The notes: a model not told the origin generated them from the sequence alone. DNA of 64,000 nt from Winogradskyella ludwigii (GCF_013403985.1 NZ_JABFDF010000005.1:62001-126000), one strand, 5' to 3'. Positions 36,917-45,484 are shown, counted from the first letter of the stretch. Numbers and translations: made by a program.

Positions 36917-37236
36917 AAGTATAGATTAACTATTTGTTATTTAGATAAGCTGTTTTTTACACCCTTTAAATCCCCTCAAAAAGGAACAATCCACACTAAG
37001 AAACGTTGAGTAAACAAGAAAGTTCAGGCCACCAAAGGGATTGCGTCACTAAAATAGTGTATATAACTCGAGTTAAACTAGGGGTTCACCCATAGCTCCT
37101 CCGTATGTACTCCGCATCTAAGTCGGGTTTAATTCGGGTTAGCCTCGGATATATGCAGACTTAACCTAAGCGAAACCCAAAAGGCTAGCCATAAGAAAAA
37201 CAACAGATACAACAAGTTAAGTGAAATGATATAAGA
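36917..37236. other. Island edge region without genes
   Basis: A 320-bp gap with no plausible gene on either strand. A short palindrome lies at about 37047-37059, and the 11-nt phased repeat at 37066-37175 fills its centre. Its G+C content is visibly higher than that of the defence locus on its left. Confidence 0.6.
37066..37175. repeat. Degenerate 11-nt phased tandem repeat
   Basis: The stretch divides cleanly into ten 11-nt units, for example CTCCGTATGTA, CTCCGCATCTA, AGTCGGGTTTA, ATTCGGGTTAG and CCTCGGATATA (37099-37153). A pyrimidine-CG step recurs at exactly 11-nt spacing in five consecutive units, and again three units earlier in ACTCGAGTTAA. The outer units are more diverged. There is no coding frame. 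Confidence 0.75.
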
Positions 37237-39210
37237 TTAGCGACGCTTCTTCTTCTTAGTCCGCTTCTTTTTAAATCGTACTTTATCCTCAGACTTACGC
37301 TGATTAAAAGGCACAGCATCATTAAACGTATTTTTTGCCTCACCTGAAGGTTTGTTCTTCTGCCACTTTTCAGTTCGCTCTGGGAGTAAAACGCTTAGTA
37401 AATCCTCACGGCCTAATTTGTTTAAGGTCTTTTTAATCCACGCTTTATTTTCATCCTTGTACCAGAAGAAAAAACGGTGTTGTTCGTCCTTTTCCTTTTT
37501 AGTAATAGGCGTGTTTACCTTCTTTAAAGTATAAGGATGGTAACCACTATAATAAATTACCGTAGCAACCGTCATTGGTGTTGGTGTAAAACCTTGCACT
37601 TGCTCTAACTGGAAACCCATATCTTTAGTTTCAGCAGCTAGATTAGCCATATCTTCCACTTCACAAGCGGGATGATTAGATATAAAATAAGGGATTAATT
37701 GAAGCTTTAAACCCTTCTTAATATTAATCTTATCAAAACGTTCCTTAAACTTATGGAAATACGAAAACGAAGGTTTACGCATCAGTTTTAAAACCGGATC
37801 ACTAGTATGCTCTGGCGCTACTTTCAATCGTCCAGAAACATGCTTCGTCATCACTTCTTCCGTATAAGCATCTAACTCTTTAGGATCGGCATTCTTATTA
37901 AATTCTGGCACCAACATATCATGTCTAATCCCTGAACCAATAAATGATTTTTTTACCTTCGGATGCTTATCTACCGCTTGGTATAATTCCGTTAACGGTT
38001 TGTGAGACGTATCTAAATTACTACAAATCACGGGAGAAATACAACTCGGTGCCACACATTTGTCGCAAATAGATTGCACTTTCCCTTTCATCTGATACAT
38101 ATTGGCACTTGGCCCACCAATATCAGATAAATACCCTTTAAAATCAGGCATATTGGCCACTGTATCTACTTCTTTCAAGATAGATTCCTGACTACGAGAC
38201 GCAATAAATTTTCCTTGGTGTGCAGAAATGGTACAAAAGCTACAACCACCAAAGCACCCTCTGTGAATGTTAATGGAAAACTTAATCATTTCAAACGCAG
38301 GGATAGGTCCTCGTTTATTATATTTAGGATGTGGTAATCTTGTATAAGGATAATCGAAAGAGGCATCAATTTCAGCTTCCGTCATCGTTGGATACGGCGG
38401 ATTAATCATCAAGGTCTTATCCCCTACTTTCTGAAAAATACGTCGTGCAGCCAACTTATTAGATTCTTGCTCTATCGTTTTAAAGTTAGAGGCAAATTTC
38501 TTTTTATCGCTCAAACAAACCTCATGCGATTGTATTTCTACATCTTGCCAATTACTATTTTTAGGAATTTTAGCATCTGCATCAAGTAAAACTGCTGTTT
38601 GCATGATGGTATTAATACTACTAAAAGGCACTCCTTTTAGTAACAAACGCACCACTTCACGCAAAGGTTGCTCACCCATACCGTAAACCAACATGTCTGC
38701 CTTAGACGTTTCTAAAATAGAAGGCATTAACTTATCACTCCAAAAATCGTAATGTGTTACACGGCGTAAAGATGCCTCAATACCACCAATCAACACGGGA
38801 GTATCTGGCCATTTCTCTTTTAAAATATTCGTGTAAACGCTTGTCGCGTAATCGGGTCGGAACCCAATATCTCCATTCGGAGTATACGCATCTTTATCTC
38901 TACGTTTTTTATTAGCATTATAATTGCTAATCATAGGATCCATACAGCCACCTGTAACCCCAAAAAACAATTTTGGAGCACCAAGTTTTACAAAATCCTG
39001 AAGATTATCTGTAACGCAAGGTTGTGGCACTATAGCAACGCGCAAGCCAAAACTTTCTAACATACGGCCAATAACGGCAGGACCAAATGTTGGATGATCT
39101 ACATAGGCATCTCCGCTAAACAGGATAACATCTAGCGCTTCCCATCCACGAATCTTCACCTCTTTGTTTGTGGTAGGCAACCAATCTGAAAGTTGTAATT
39201 TAGTATTCAC
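37237..39210 (-). CDS. YgiQ family radical SAM protein
   Basis: A 657-residue radical SAM enzyme. The cluster motif C-x3-C-x2-C is visible in RGCFGGCSFCTI near residue 320. A B12-binding-like N-terminal region (FLRVAIVPQP-type strands, VTGGCMDPM) precedes it. The second Cys cluster ICDKCVAPSC near residue 385 is typical of YgiQ. A DUF3362-like C-terminus (about 540-657) ends in a Lys/Arg-rich tail. The family's reaction is not firmly known. It forms the right border of the accessory island. Confidence 0.93.
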   Translation of the reverse strand: MNTKLQLSDWLPTTNKEVKIRGWEALDVILFSGDAYVDHPTFGPAVIGRMLESFGLRVAIVPQPCVTDNLQDFVKLGAPKLFFGVTGGCMDPMISNYNANKKRRDKDAYTPNGDIGFRPDYATSVYTNILKEKWPDTPVLIGGIEASLRRVTHYDFWSDKLMPSILETSKADMLVYGMGEQPLREVVRLLLKGVPFSSINTIMQTAVLLDADAKIPKNSNWQDVEIQSHEVCLSDKKKFASNFKTIEQESNKLAARRIFQKVGDKTLMINPPYPTMTEAEIDASFDYPYTRLPHPKYNKRGPIPAFEMIKFSINIHRGCFGGCSFCTISAHQGKFIASRSQESILKEVDTVANMPDFKGYLSDIGGPSANMYQMKGKVQSICDKCVAPSCISPVICSNLDTSHKPLTELYQAVDKHPKVKKSFIGSGIRHDMLVPEFNKNADPKELDAYTEEVMTKHVSGRLKVAPEHTSDPVLKLMRKPSFSYFHKFKERFDKINIKKGLKLQLIPYFISNHPACEVEDMANLAAETKDMGFQLEQVQGFTPTPMTVATVIYYSGYHPYTLKKVNTPITKKEKDEQHRFFFWYKDENKAWIKKTLNKLGREDLLSVLLPERTEKWQKNKPSGEAKNTFNDAVPFNQRKSEDKVRFKKKRTKKKKRR

Positions 39211-39271
39211 GCTGCAAAAGTAGTTAAAATATTGCCGCTTAGGCAGTACAAAAAGTTAAGGTATTTTATTT

Positions 39272-39371
39272 GGGCGTTACCCAAGGGTCGTGCTCTCGGC
39301 AGTCGCTTTTTTGTGTTGCATAGGTGCAACAACACAAAAAGAGCTTCAACAAATGCCTCCATCACTAACGC
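39272..39371. repeat. Intergenic repeat, copy 2 (GGGCGTTACC family)
   Basis: GGGCGTTACC at 39272-39281 and CTAACGC at 39365-39371 bracket a strong hairpin (11-bp stem, 39308-39318 with 39330-39340, plus an inner TTGCA/TGCAA pair). Ends and internal ATGCC spacing match the copy at 21505-21585 in reverse orientation. The middle differs. Confidence 0.7.
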
Positions 39372-39419
39372 AGACGCACATCTAACCAACTAAAAGCATC
39401 AAAAAATCGATAGTTCTCG

Positions 39420-41051
39420 TTATAAATCCAAGCCTTTTAAACTCTCTACACGGTTTCTAATTAAGAAATCATCAATCGTTTCAAAATGCTCAATCACGCG
39501 TTTTTCTTTAAATTCAAAAACCTTTTTAGATAGTCCTTGTAAGAAATCACGATCGTGAGACACCAATATTAAAGTGCCATCAAAATTCTGAAGTGCTTCT
39601 TTCAGCACATCTTTAGATTTTAAATCTAAGTGATTCGTCGGCTCATCAAGAATTAATAAGTTCACAGGTTCTAGTAAGAGTTTCACCATAGCCAATCTGG
39701 TTTTTTCGCCACCAGACAACACACTCACTTTTTTATCAATATCATCGCCTCTAAACATAAAACCACCCAAGATACTTTTAATCTGAGTTCTTACATCTCC
39801 TTTCGCAACATCATCAACCGTCTGAAAAATGGTTAAATCTTCATCTAACAAAGCCGCTTGGTTCTGTGCAAAATAGCCAACCTTTACATTATGACCTAAA
39901 CTACAAGTTCCATCTACATCAATCTCCCCTAAAATAGCTTTAATCATAGTCGATTTCCCTTCACCATTTCGACCTACAAAGCAAACCTTCTCTCCTCTTG
40001 CAATAGACATGTTAGCATTATTAAACACCACGTGGTCATCATAAGATTTAGAAACTTCTTTAACGGTTACTGGATAATCACCAGAACGCTGCGTAGCTGG
40101 AAAACGTAATTTTAATGCTGAGGTATCTACATCATCAATCTCAATAATTTTTAATTTCTCAAGCATACGCTCACGAGACGTCACTTGGTTGGTTTTAGAA
40201 TATGTCCCTTTAAAACGCTCAATAAACTGCATGTTATCTGCAATAAACTTCTGCTGTTCTTGGTAAGCCTTTACTTGATGCACACGTCTGTCTTCACGTA
40301 ATTGAAGGTAATGTGTATAATTAGCTTTATAATCATAAATACGACCCATAGTCACTTCAATCGTTCTATTGGTAATGTTGTCTACAAAGGCACGATCGTG
40401 AGAAATAACCACAACAGCATTGGCTTTATTCAGTAAAAAATCTTCTAACCAAATCACCGATTCTATATCAATATGGTTGGTTGGCTCATCTAATAAAATT
40501 AGATCTGGCTTTTGTAATAAAATCTTAGCCAGCTCAATTCGCATACGGAAACCACCAGAAAATTCATTGGTAAGTCTTGCAAAGTCTTCCTGTTTAAACC
40601 CTAAACCTTTTAATGCTTTTTCAACTTCAGCATCATAATTTACATCTTCTAAAGCGTAGTACTTCTCTCCTAAATCGGACACACGCTCAATAATTTTCAT
40701 GTACTCATCAGACTCGTAATCGGTTCTTGTTTCCAATTGCTTGTTAAGACCTTCCATTTCGTCACGCATTTCGTACACATGCTTAAATGCTTTAGACGCT
40801 TCATCGAAAACCGTAGTATCATCTTCGGTTAACAAATGCTGTGGCAAATAAGCAATCACAGCATCTTTAGGACATCTCACATGGCCACGAGTACCACTCT
40901 GAACACCAGCAATAATTTTCATCATGGTAGATTTTCCTGCACCATTTTTACCCATTAAGGCAATTTTATCATTGGCATTAATAGTAAAAGACACATCACT
41001 AAACAGCGTATGACCACTAAATTCTACGGCTAAATTATCGACTGAAATCAT
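39420..41051 (-). CDS. ABC-F family ATPase
   Basis: A 543-residue soluble protein with two ABC domains and no membrane segment. Walker A motifs are GKNGAGKST (near 35) and GRNGEGKST (near 355). Signatures are FSGGFRMR and LSGGEKTR. Walker B motifs are LLDEPTNHID and LILDEPTNHLD. A charged helical interdomain linker with YLQLREDRR lies near residue 245-290. ABC-F proteins act on stalled or initiating ribosomes. Two dedicated catalytic Glu follow the Walker B Asp. It appears to be a housekeeping type, as no antibiotic-resistance-type extended linker is evident. Confidence 0.93.
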   Translation of the reverse strand: MISVDNLAVEFSGHTLFSDVSFTINANDKIALMGKNGAGKSTMMKIIAGVQSGTRGHVRCPKDAVIAYLPQHLLTEDDTTVFDEASKAFKHVYEMRDEMEGLNKQLETRTDYESDEYMKIIERVSDLGEKYYALEDVNYDAEVEKALKGLGFKQEDFARLTNEFSGGFRMRIELAKILLQKPDLILLDEPTNHIDIESVIWLEDFLLNKANAVVVISHDRAFVDNITNRTIEVTMGRIYDYKANYTHYLQLREDRRVHQVKAYQEQQKFIADNMQFIERFKGTYSKTNQVTSRERMLEKLKIIEIDDVDTSALKLRFPATQRSGDYPVTVKEVSKSYDDHVVFNNANMSIARGEKVCFVGRNGEGKSTMIKAILGEIDVDGTCSLGHNVKVGYFAQNQAALLDEDLTIFQTVDDVAKGDVRTQIKSILGGFMFRGDDIDKKVSVLSGGEKTRLAMVKLLLEPVNLLILDEPTNHLDLKSKDVLKEALQNFDGTLILVSHDRDFLQGLSKKVFEFKEKRVIEHFETIDDFLIRNRVESLKGLDL

Positions 41052-41212
41052 ATTCTAAATTTTTGAAGCTGCAAAACTACTAAATGGTAACTCATTATTT
41101 ATAAATATGTATGAAATTATATAATATCTTATTTCAGTTAATTCTAATTTTATTTAAGTCAAGCGTAATAGTATTTATACCCTAATTTTAATTTCACTTA
41201 AAAAATAGCACT

Positions 41213-41362
41213 ATGATTATCACAAAAGTATTAGGATTAACAAGCGCACTCACAAGAAGCAAAAAAGCCAAAATAGCTATTCTAGGTTTAGAAATGGCTG
41301 TGTTAGGTTATGCACTTTACCAACAGAAGCAGGAAAAGAAAAATAAACGCCTTAAATCTTAA
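41213..41362 (+). CDS. Small 49-residue membrane protein
   Basis: A short frame with ATG start at 41213 and TAA at 41360-41362. The product has one hydrophobic segment (about residues 20-36, IAILGLEMAVLGYALY) between a basic SKKAK stretch and a very basic tail (QKQEKKNKRLKS). This is a plausible single-pass membrane protein with positive-inside topology on both ends. It lies 44 bp upstream of the Sua5 gene on the same strand. I recognise no family. Confidence 0.5.
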   Translation: MIITKVLGLTSALTRSKKAKIAILGLEMAVLGYALYQQKQEKKNKRLKS

Positions 41363-41406
41363 TGGTAAATCAATTTTGAAGTAATTTTGCGGTCATATTA
41401 AGGACA

Positions 41407-42399
41407 ATGAGTATCATTTCAGAAGACATATCAAAAGCTATTCATCTTTTAACAGCTGAAGACATTGTTGCTATTCCAACGGAAACCGTTTATGGATTAG
41501 CAGGAAACATCTATAGTGAAAAAGCTATAAAAGCCATTTTTGAAACTAAGAAGCGTCCCTTTTTTAATCCGCTAATTGTTCACATTCCATCTATAGACCA
41601 ACTATCTAGTATCGTTGATTATATTCCTGAGAAAGCACAATTATTAGCCGATGCCTTTTGGCCAGGACCAATAACTTTAGTCTTAAAAAAGAAAGCTATT
41701 ATACCGGATTTAATAACAGGAGGAAAAGATACAGTGGCAGTACGTGTGCCCAATCACCCAACCACTTTAGAATTATTAAATAAATTAGATTTTCCTTTAG
41801 CAGCACCAAGCGCAAATCCGTTTAGTAGCATAAGTCCAACAACTGCAAAACATGTTGAAAACTATTTTAAAGACAGTATTAAAATGGTTTTGGACGGTGG
41901 CTCTTGCATAAGCGGTATAGAATCTACTATTATAGGTTTTGAAAATGATACACCTATCATTTACCGATTAGGATCAACGGCCATTGAAGATATTGAAGCT
42001 GTTGTTGGAAAAATTGAAATTAAGAATTCTATAGCTCAACCAAATGCTCCAATTAATATAAAAGCAGACGTTACACCAAATGCTCCAGGCATGTTGGAGA
42101 GACACTATGCTCCAAAGACCAAAACAGTATTAACTGATAACATATTAAAGTCTTTAAATACTTATGACGGCAAACGCATAGGACTTATCACATTTAAATC
42201 TAAAGTAGAGAACAAAAATATAGAAGTCCAAATAGCCTTGTCTGACTCTGGAAGCCTTGCCGAATCTGCCTCTAATCTTTATGATGTGTTACATCAATTA
42301 GATACTATGAATTTGGATATTATAATAGCAGAAGTATTCCCTGATTACGGCCTAGGAAAATCTATTAACGATAGATTAACTAGAGCCACAAAAAAATAG
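41407..42399 (+). CDS. L-threonylcarbamoyladenylate synthase (Sua5 type)
   Basis: A 330-residue enzyme that makes threonylcarbamoyl-AMP from threonine, bicarbonate and ATP for the t6A37 modification of ANN-decoding tRNAs. The YrdC domain (about 1-200) includes VAIPTETVYGLAG, KRPFFNPLIVH and APSANPFSSISPT. The Sua5 C-terminal domain (about 225-330) starts after the linker with NAPGMLERHYAPKT. The two-domain build marks it as Sua5 rather than TsaC. A TAATTTTG box at 41382-41389 may be its promoter. Confidence 0.94.
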   Translation: MSIISEDISKAIHLLTAEDIVAIPTETVYGLAGNIYSEKAIKAIFETKKRPFFNPLIVHIPSIDQLSSIVDYIPEKAQLLADAFWPGPITLVLKKKAIIPDLITGGKDTVAVRVPNHPTTLELLNKLDFPLAAPSANPFSSISPTTAKHVENYFKDSIKMVLDGGSCISGIESTIIGFENDTPIIYRLGSTAIEDIEAVVGKIEIKNSIAQPNAPINIKADVTPNAPGMLERHYAPKTKTVLTDNILKSLNTYDGKRIGLITFKSKVENKNIEVQIALSDSGSLAESASNLYDVLHQLDTMNLDIIIAEVFPDYGLGKSINDRLTRATKK

Positions 42400-42458
42400 C
42401 AAAAAACACATTTTTCCAAACCTACTGATTTTCAGTACAAAAAATATCTTCCTCTAGG

Positions 42459-42489
42459 TTTGGTAAATCAATACTTTATCGTAAATTTG
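42459..42489 (+). promoter_or_regulatory. Promoter of rplM-rpsI
   Basis: TTTG at 42459-42462, a 19-bp spacer and TAAATTTG at 42482-42489 form a perfect Bacteroidota promoter. The start near 42496 leaves a leader of about 65 nt. Confidence 0.8.
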
Positions 42490-42493
42490 CAAA

Positions 42494-42543
42494 CTCTTTT
42501 TTAAGAAAGAGGAATGTTTAATCTATTGTGCTTTAGGGCACAA
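42494..42543 (+). promoter_or_regulatory. Structured leader of rplM (candidate r-protein leader)
   Basis: Two small hairpins follow each other in the short leader: CTCTTT/AAAGAG (42494-42499 with 42506-42511) and TTGTGC/GCACAA (42526-42531 with 42538-42543), each with a 6-nt loop. The second ends 17 nt before the GTG start. Ribosomal protein operons are often controlled by such leaders through binding of an encoded protein. This use is inferred. Confidence 0.5.
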
Positions 42544-42560
42544 TTACAAATCAAATTAGT

Positions 42561-43016
42561 GTGGATACATTAAGCTACAAAACAGTTTCAGCTAACAAAG
42601 CTACCGTTAATAAGGAGTGGGTTTTAGTTGATGCTGAAGGACAAACTTTAGGTCGCTTAGCTTCGAGAGTCGCAATACTCTTAAGAGGTAAGCACAAACC
42701 TAATTTCACGCCACACGTTGATTGCGGTGATAACGTAATAGTTATCAATGCTGAAAAAATCAACTTAACTGGTAACAAATGGACGGAAAAAAGTTACATC
42801 CGTCACACAGGTTATCCAGGTGGACAAAAAAGTCTGACAGCTACTGAAATGTTTGAGAAAGACCCAACCAGATTAGTAGAAAAGTCAGTGAAAGGAATGT
42901 TGCCTAAAAACAAATTAGGAGCAGCTCTTTTTAGAAATTTAACTGTTGTTTCAGGTACTGAGCACGCTCATGCAGCGCAGAAACCTAAAACAATGACATT
43001 AAAAGAAATTAACTAA
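42561..43016 (+). CDS. rplM: 50S ribosomal protein L13 (uL13)
   Basis: A 151-residue ribosomal protein. The core AEGQTLGRLASRVAILLRGKHKP and the NAEKINLTGNKW segment are diagnostic, as is GMLPKNKLGAALFRNL near the C-terminus. The start is GTG at 42561, giving MDTLSYKTVSANKATV. This is the conserved flavobacterial N-terminus, and there is no in-frame ATG nearby. It is followed directly by rpsI with no gap, the classic L13-S9 pair. Confidence 0.98.
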   Translation: MDTLSYKTVSANKATVNKEWVLVDAEGQTLGRLASRVAILLRGKHKPNFTPHVDCGDNVIVINAEKINLTGNKWTEKSYIRHTGYPGGQKSLTATEMFEKDPTRLVEKSVKGMLPKNKLGAALFRNLTVVSGTEHAHAAQKPKTMTLKEIN

Positions 43017-43403
43017 ATGGAAGTAATTCACAAAATTGGCCGTAGAAAGACGGCTGTTGCTCGTGTGTATGTTGCCGAAGGTACTGGTAAAATCACAGTG
43101 AACAAAAAAGACATGGCGGATTATTTTAGTACTGCGACATTGCAGTACAAAGTAAACCAACCTTTAGCCTTGACTAACAATGATGGCAACTTTGATATTA
43201 CTGTTAACGTATATGGAGGTGGTATCACCGGCCAGGCAGAAGCAATACGTTTAGGCCTTTCTCGCGTTATGTGCGAGTTAGATCCTGAAAACAGATTAGT
43301 ATTAAAGCCAGAAGGTCTATTAACTAGAGATCCAAGAATGGTAGAAAGAAAGAAATTCGGTCAGAAAAAAGCCCGAAAGAAATTCCAATTCTCGAAACGT
43401 TAA
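43017..43403 (+). CDS. rpsI: 30S ribosomal protein S9 (uS9)
   Basis: A 128-residue ribosomal protein. IGRRKTAVARVYV at the start, the GGGITGQAEAIRLGLSR core and the conserved C-terminal KKARKKFQFSKR (its tail reaches the P-site tRNA) are all present. The ATG directly follows the rplM stop codon. A terminator-like hairpin begins 18 bp after its stop, before rpsB. Confidence 0.98.
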   Translation: MEVIHKIGRRKTAVARVYVAEGTGKITVNKKDMADYFSTATLQYKVNQPLALTNNDGNFDITVNVYGGGITGQAEAIRLGLSRVMCELDPENRLVLKPEGLLTRDPRMVERKKFGQKKARKKFQFSKR

Positions 43404-43420
43404 TATCCAAACAACATCTA

Positions 43421-43491
43421 ATTCAGAACTTGATTTCTCAGGTTCTGAATTATTTTATTTTATTGCCAAGATTCTGAAACACTTTCAGAAC
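43421..43491 (+). promoter_or_regulatory. Two alternative hairpins between rpsI and rpsB
   Basis: Hairpin A has a 13-bp stem with one G-T pair (43421-43433 with 43438-43450), followed by a T-rich tract like a terminator. Hairpin B is TTCTGAAA/TTTCAGAA (43472-43479 with 43483-43490). The right arm of A (GTTCTGAA, 43442-43449) can also pair with 43484-43491 (TTCAGAAC), which would break both. No clear promoter is seen before rpsB, so an attenuator between the operon halves is plausible. Confidence 0.6.
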
Positions 43492-43576
43492 TTAAAGTTT
43501 AGCATCTAAATGTTTAAGGCGAGCGAAAGCAACCACTTAATCATTGCTAATTTAACAGAACGTAAACTATTACAAA

Positions 43577-44401
43577 ATGGAAAAAATTGAAGTAAAAGAA
43601 TTACTTGAAGCAGGTGTACACTTCGGTCACCTTACTCGTAAGTGGAACCCAAACATGGCTCCTTACATCTATATGGAGCGTAACGGTATTCATATTATCA
43701 ACCTTTACAAAACAGCAGCAAAAATTGAAGAGACTTCTGAAGCATTAGCTAAAATAGCAGCATCAGGAAAGAAAATCTTATTCGTTGCAACAAAAAAACA
43801 AGCTAAAGACATCGTTGCTGAAAAGGCAGGTGCTGTAAACCAACCTTATATTACTGAACGTTGGCCTGGTGGAATGTTAACTAACTTTGTAACTATCAGA
43901 AAAGCCGTTAAAAAAATGGCTACTATTGATAGAATGAAGAAAGATGGTACATTCAACTCTTTATCTAAAAAAGAACGTTTACAAGTAGATCGTTTACGTG
44001 CAAAATTAGAAAAGAATTTAGGTTCTATTTCTGATATGACACGTTTACCAGGTGCTATTTTTGTAGTAGATATTATGCGTGAGCATATTGCTATCAAAGA
44101 AGCTCAAAAATTAAACATTCCAATCTTTGCAATGGTAGATACTAACTCTGACCCACGTGAAGTAGATTATTTAATTCCTGCTAACGATGATGCTTCAAAA
44201 TCTGTAGATAAAATCTTATCTATCGTTACATCTGCAATTGCTGATGGATTAAACGAAAGAAAAGCTGAACGTGCAGAAAAAGATGCTAAAACTCAAAAAA
44301 CTGAGAAAAAAGCAGAAACTAAAACTGAAGCAAAAGAAGAAGCAAAACCTGCTGCTCCAAAAGCTGAAACAGCTCCTGTAGCATCTCAAGAAGAAGAATA
44401 A
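43577..44401 (+). CDS. rpsB: 30S ribosomal protein S2 (uS2)
   Basis: A 274-residue ribosomal protein. Typical segments are LEAGVHFGHLTRKWNPNMAPY at the start, FVATKKQAKDIV, ERWPGGMLTNF and the late AMVDTNSDPREVDYLIPAND. The last 45 residues form a Lys/Glu/Ala-rich extension, which is common in Bacteroidota S2 and probably disordered. tsf follows after 82 bp that contain a terminator-like hairpin. S2 autoregulation is known in enteric bacteria by another leader, and whether the upstream hairpins here do the same is open. Confidence 0.98.
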   Translation: MEKIEVKELLEAGVHFGHLTRKWNPNMAPYIYMERNGIHIINLYKTAAKIEETSEALAKIAASGKKILFVATKKQAKDIVAEKAGAVNQPYITERWPGGMLTNFVTIRKAVKKMATIDRMKKDGTFNSLSKKERLQVDRLRAKLEKNLGSISDMTRLPGAIFVVDIMREHIAIKEAQKLNIPIFAMVDTNSDPREVDYLIPANDDASKSVDKILSIVTSAIADGLNERKAERAEKDAKTQKTEKKAETKTEAKEEAKPAAPKAETAPVASQEEE

Positions 44402-44420
44402 ATAACATTTATACACTATT

Positions 44421-44470
44421 AAAAGTCATTTAGTTCTTTTCTCTTCGAGAATTAATTAAATGACTTTTTA
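44421..44470 (+). terminator. Terminator-like hairpin between rpsB and tsf
   Basis: A 12-bp perfect stem (44421-44432 with 44457-44468) encloses a loop with an inner TTCTC/GAGAA stem and runs into T residues. It ends 16 nt before the tsf start, so it probably tunes rpsB:tsf transcript ratio and does not fully stop transcription, as no clear tsf promoter is visible. Confidence 0.6.
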
Positions 44471-44483
44471 AATTTTAGAAACT

Positions 44484-45458
44484 ATGGAAAATACTGTAAA
44501 AATTACAGCAGCAGAAGTAAACAAGCTTAGACAAGCTACTGGTGCTGGTATGATGGATTGTAAAAAAGCTTTAGTTGAAGCTAGTGGAGATTTTGATAAA
44601 GCCATTGAAGTTTTACGTAAAAAAGGACAAAAAGTAGCAGAAAAAAGAGCTGACAGAGATTCTTCTGAAGGTGCTGCTGTTGCTAAAATAAATGCAGATA
44701 ACACTTCTGGTGTTGCTATTGTTTTAGGTTGTGAAACTGATTTCGTTGGTAAAAATGAATCATTTGTAGCATTAGCTAACGACTTAGCTGATATTGCACT
44801 TAACTGTAACAGTAAAGACGAATTTTTAGCTGCTGATTTCGGAGGAATGACTGTTGCTGAAAAATTAGTTGAACAAACAGGTGTTATTGGAGAAAAACTA
44901 GATATCACTTCTTTTGAAAAATTAGATGCACCTTTTGTTGGACAGTATGTACACATTAACAAAATTGCTGCAATAGTTGGTTTATCTGCAAAAGTAGATA
45001 ACGTTGAAACTTTAGTTAAAGATGTTGCAATGCAAGTTGCTTCTATGGGAGCATCTTCTTTATCTTATAAAGATTTCGATCCTGCTTTCGTTGCATCTGA
45101 AACAGAAGCACGTATCGCAGTAATTGAAAAAGATAATATTGAATTAGGACGTTTAGGTAAGACCTTAAAGAATGTACCTAGTTACATTTCTATGGCACAA
45201 TTAACTCCTGCTATTATTGCTGAAGCTGAAGAAGCTGCAAAAGCAGAACTTAAAGCTGAAGGTAAGCCAGAACAAATCTGGGACAGAATTTTACCAGGTA
45301 AAATGGAGCGTTTTATTTCTGATAATACAACTTTAGATCAAGAACAATGTTTATTAGATCAAAAGTTTATTAAAGACGAAAAGAAAACTGTTGCAGATTA
45401 CGTTAAAACTTATGGTGATGTTACTGTTACTGGTTTTAAACGTGCTTCTGTAGGATAA
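44484..45458 (+). CDS. tsf: Translation elongation factor Ts
   Basis: A 324-residue guanine-nucleotide exchange factor for EF-Tu. The N-terminal UBA-like domain carries VNKLRQATGAGMMDCKKAL. The core includes the TDFVGKN motif, whose Asp-Phe contacts EF-Tu, and the C-terminal part has DQKFIKDEKKTVADY. It is longer than E. coli EF-Ts (283), as is usual in Flavobacteriaceae. It follows rpsB in the standard order and ends at a strong terminator. Confidence 0.98.
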   Translation: MENTVKITAAEVNKLRQATGAGMMDCKKALVEASGDFDKAIEVLRKKGQKVAEKRADRDSSEGAAVAKINADNTSGVAIVLGCETDFVGKNESFVALANDLADIALNCNSKDEFLAADFGGMTVAEKLVEQTGVIGEKLDITSFEKLDAPFVGQYVHINKIAAIVGLSAKVDNVETLVKDVAMQVASMGASSLSYKDFDPAFVASETEARIAVIEKDNIELGRLGKTLKNVPSYISMAQLTPAIIAEAEEAAKAELKAEGKPEQIWDRILPGKMERFISDNTTLDQEQCLLDQKFIKDEKKTVADYVKTYGDVTVTGFKRASVG

Positions 45459-45484
45459 TTGATCATATTCAAGATATACTCATT

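Noticed and set aside
25645..37236. Mobile-element or vsr gene within the defence island
   Set aside because: No transposase, integrase, tRNA or Vsr-type endonuclease frame is visible on either strand.
39207..39389. Minus-strand open frame of 60 residues
   Set aside because: It lies across the intergenic repeat and has no family resemblance or plausible start.
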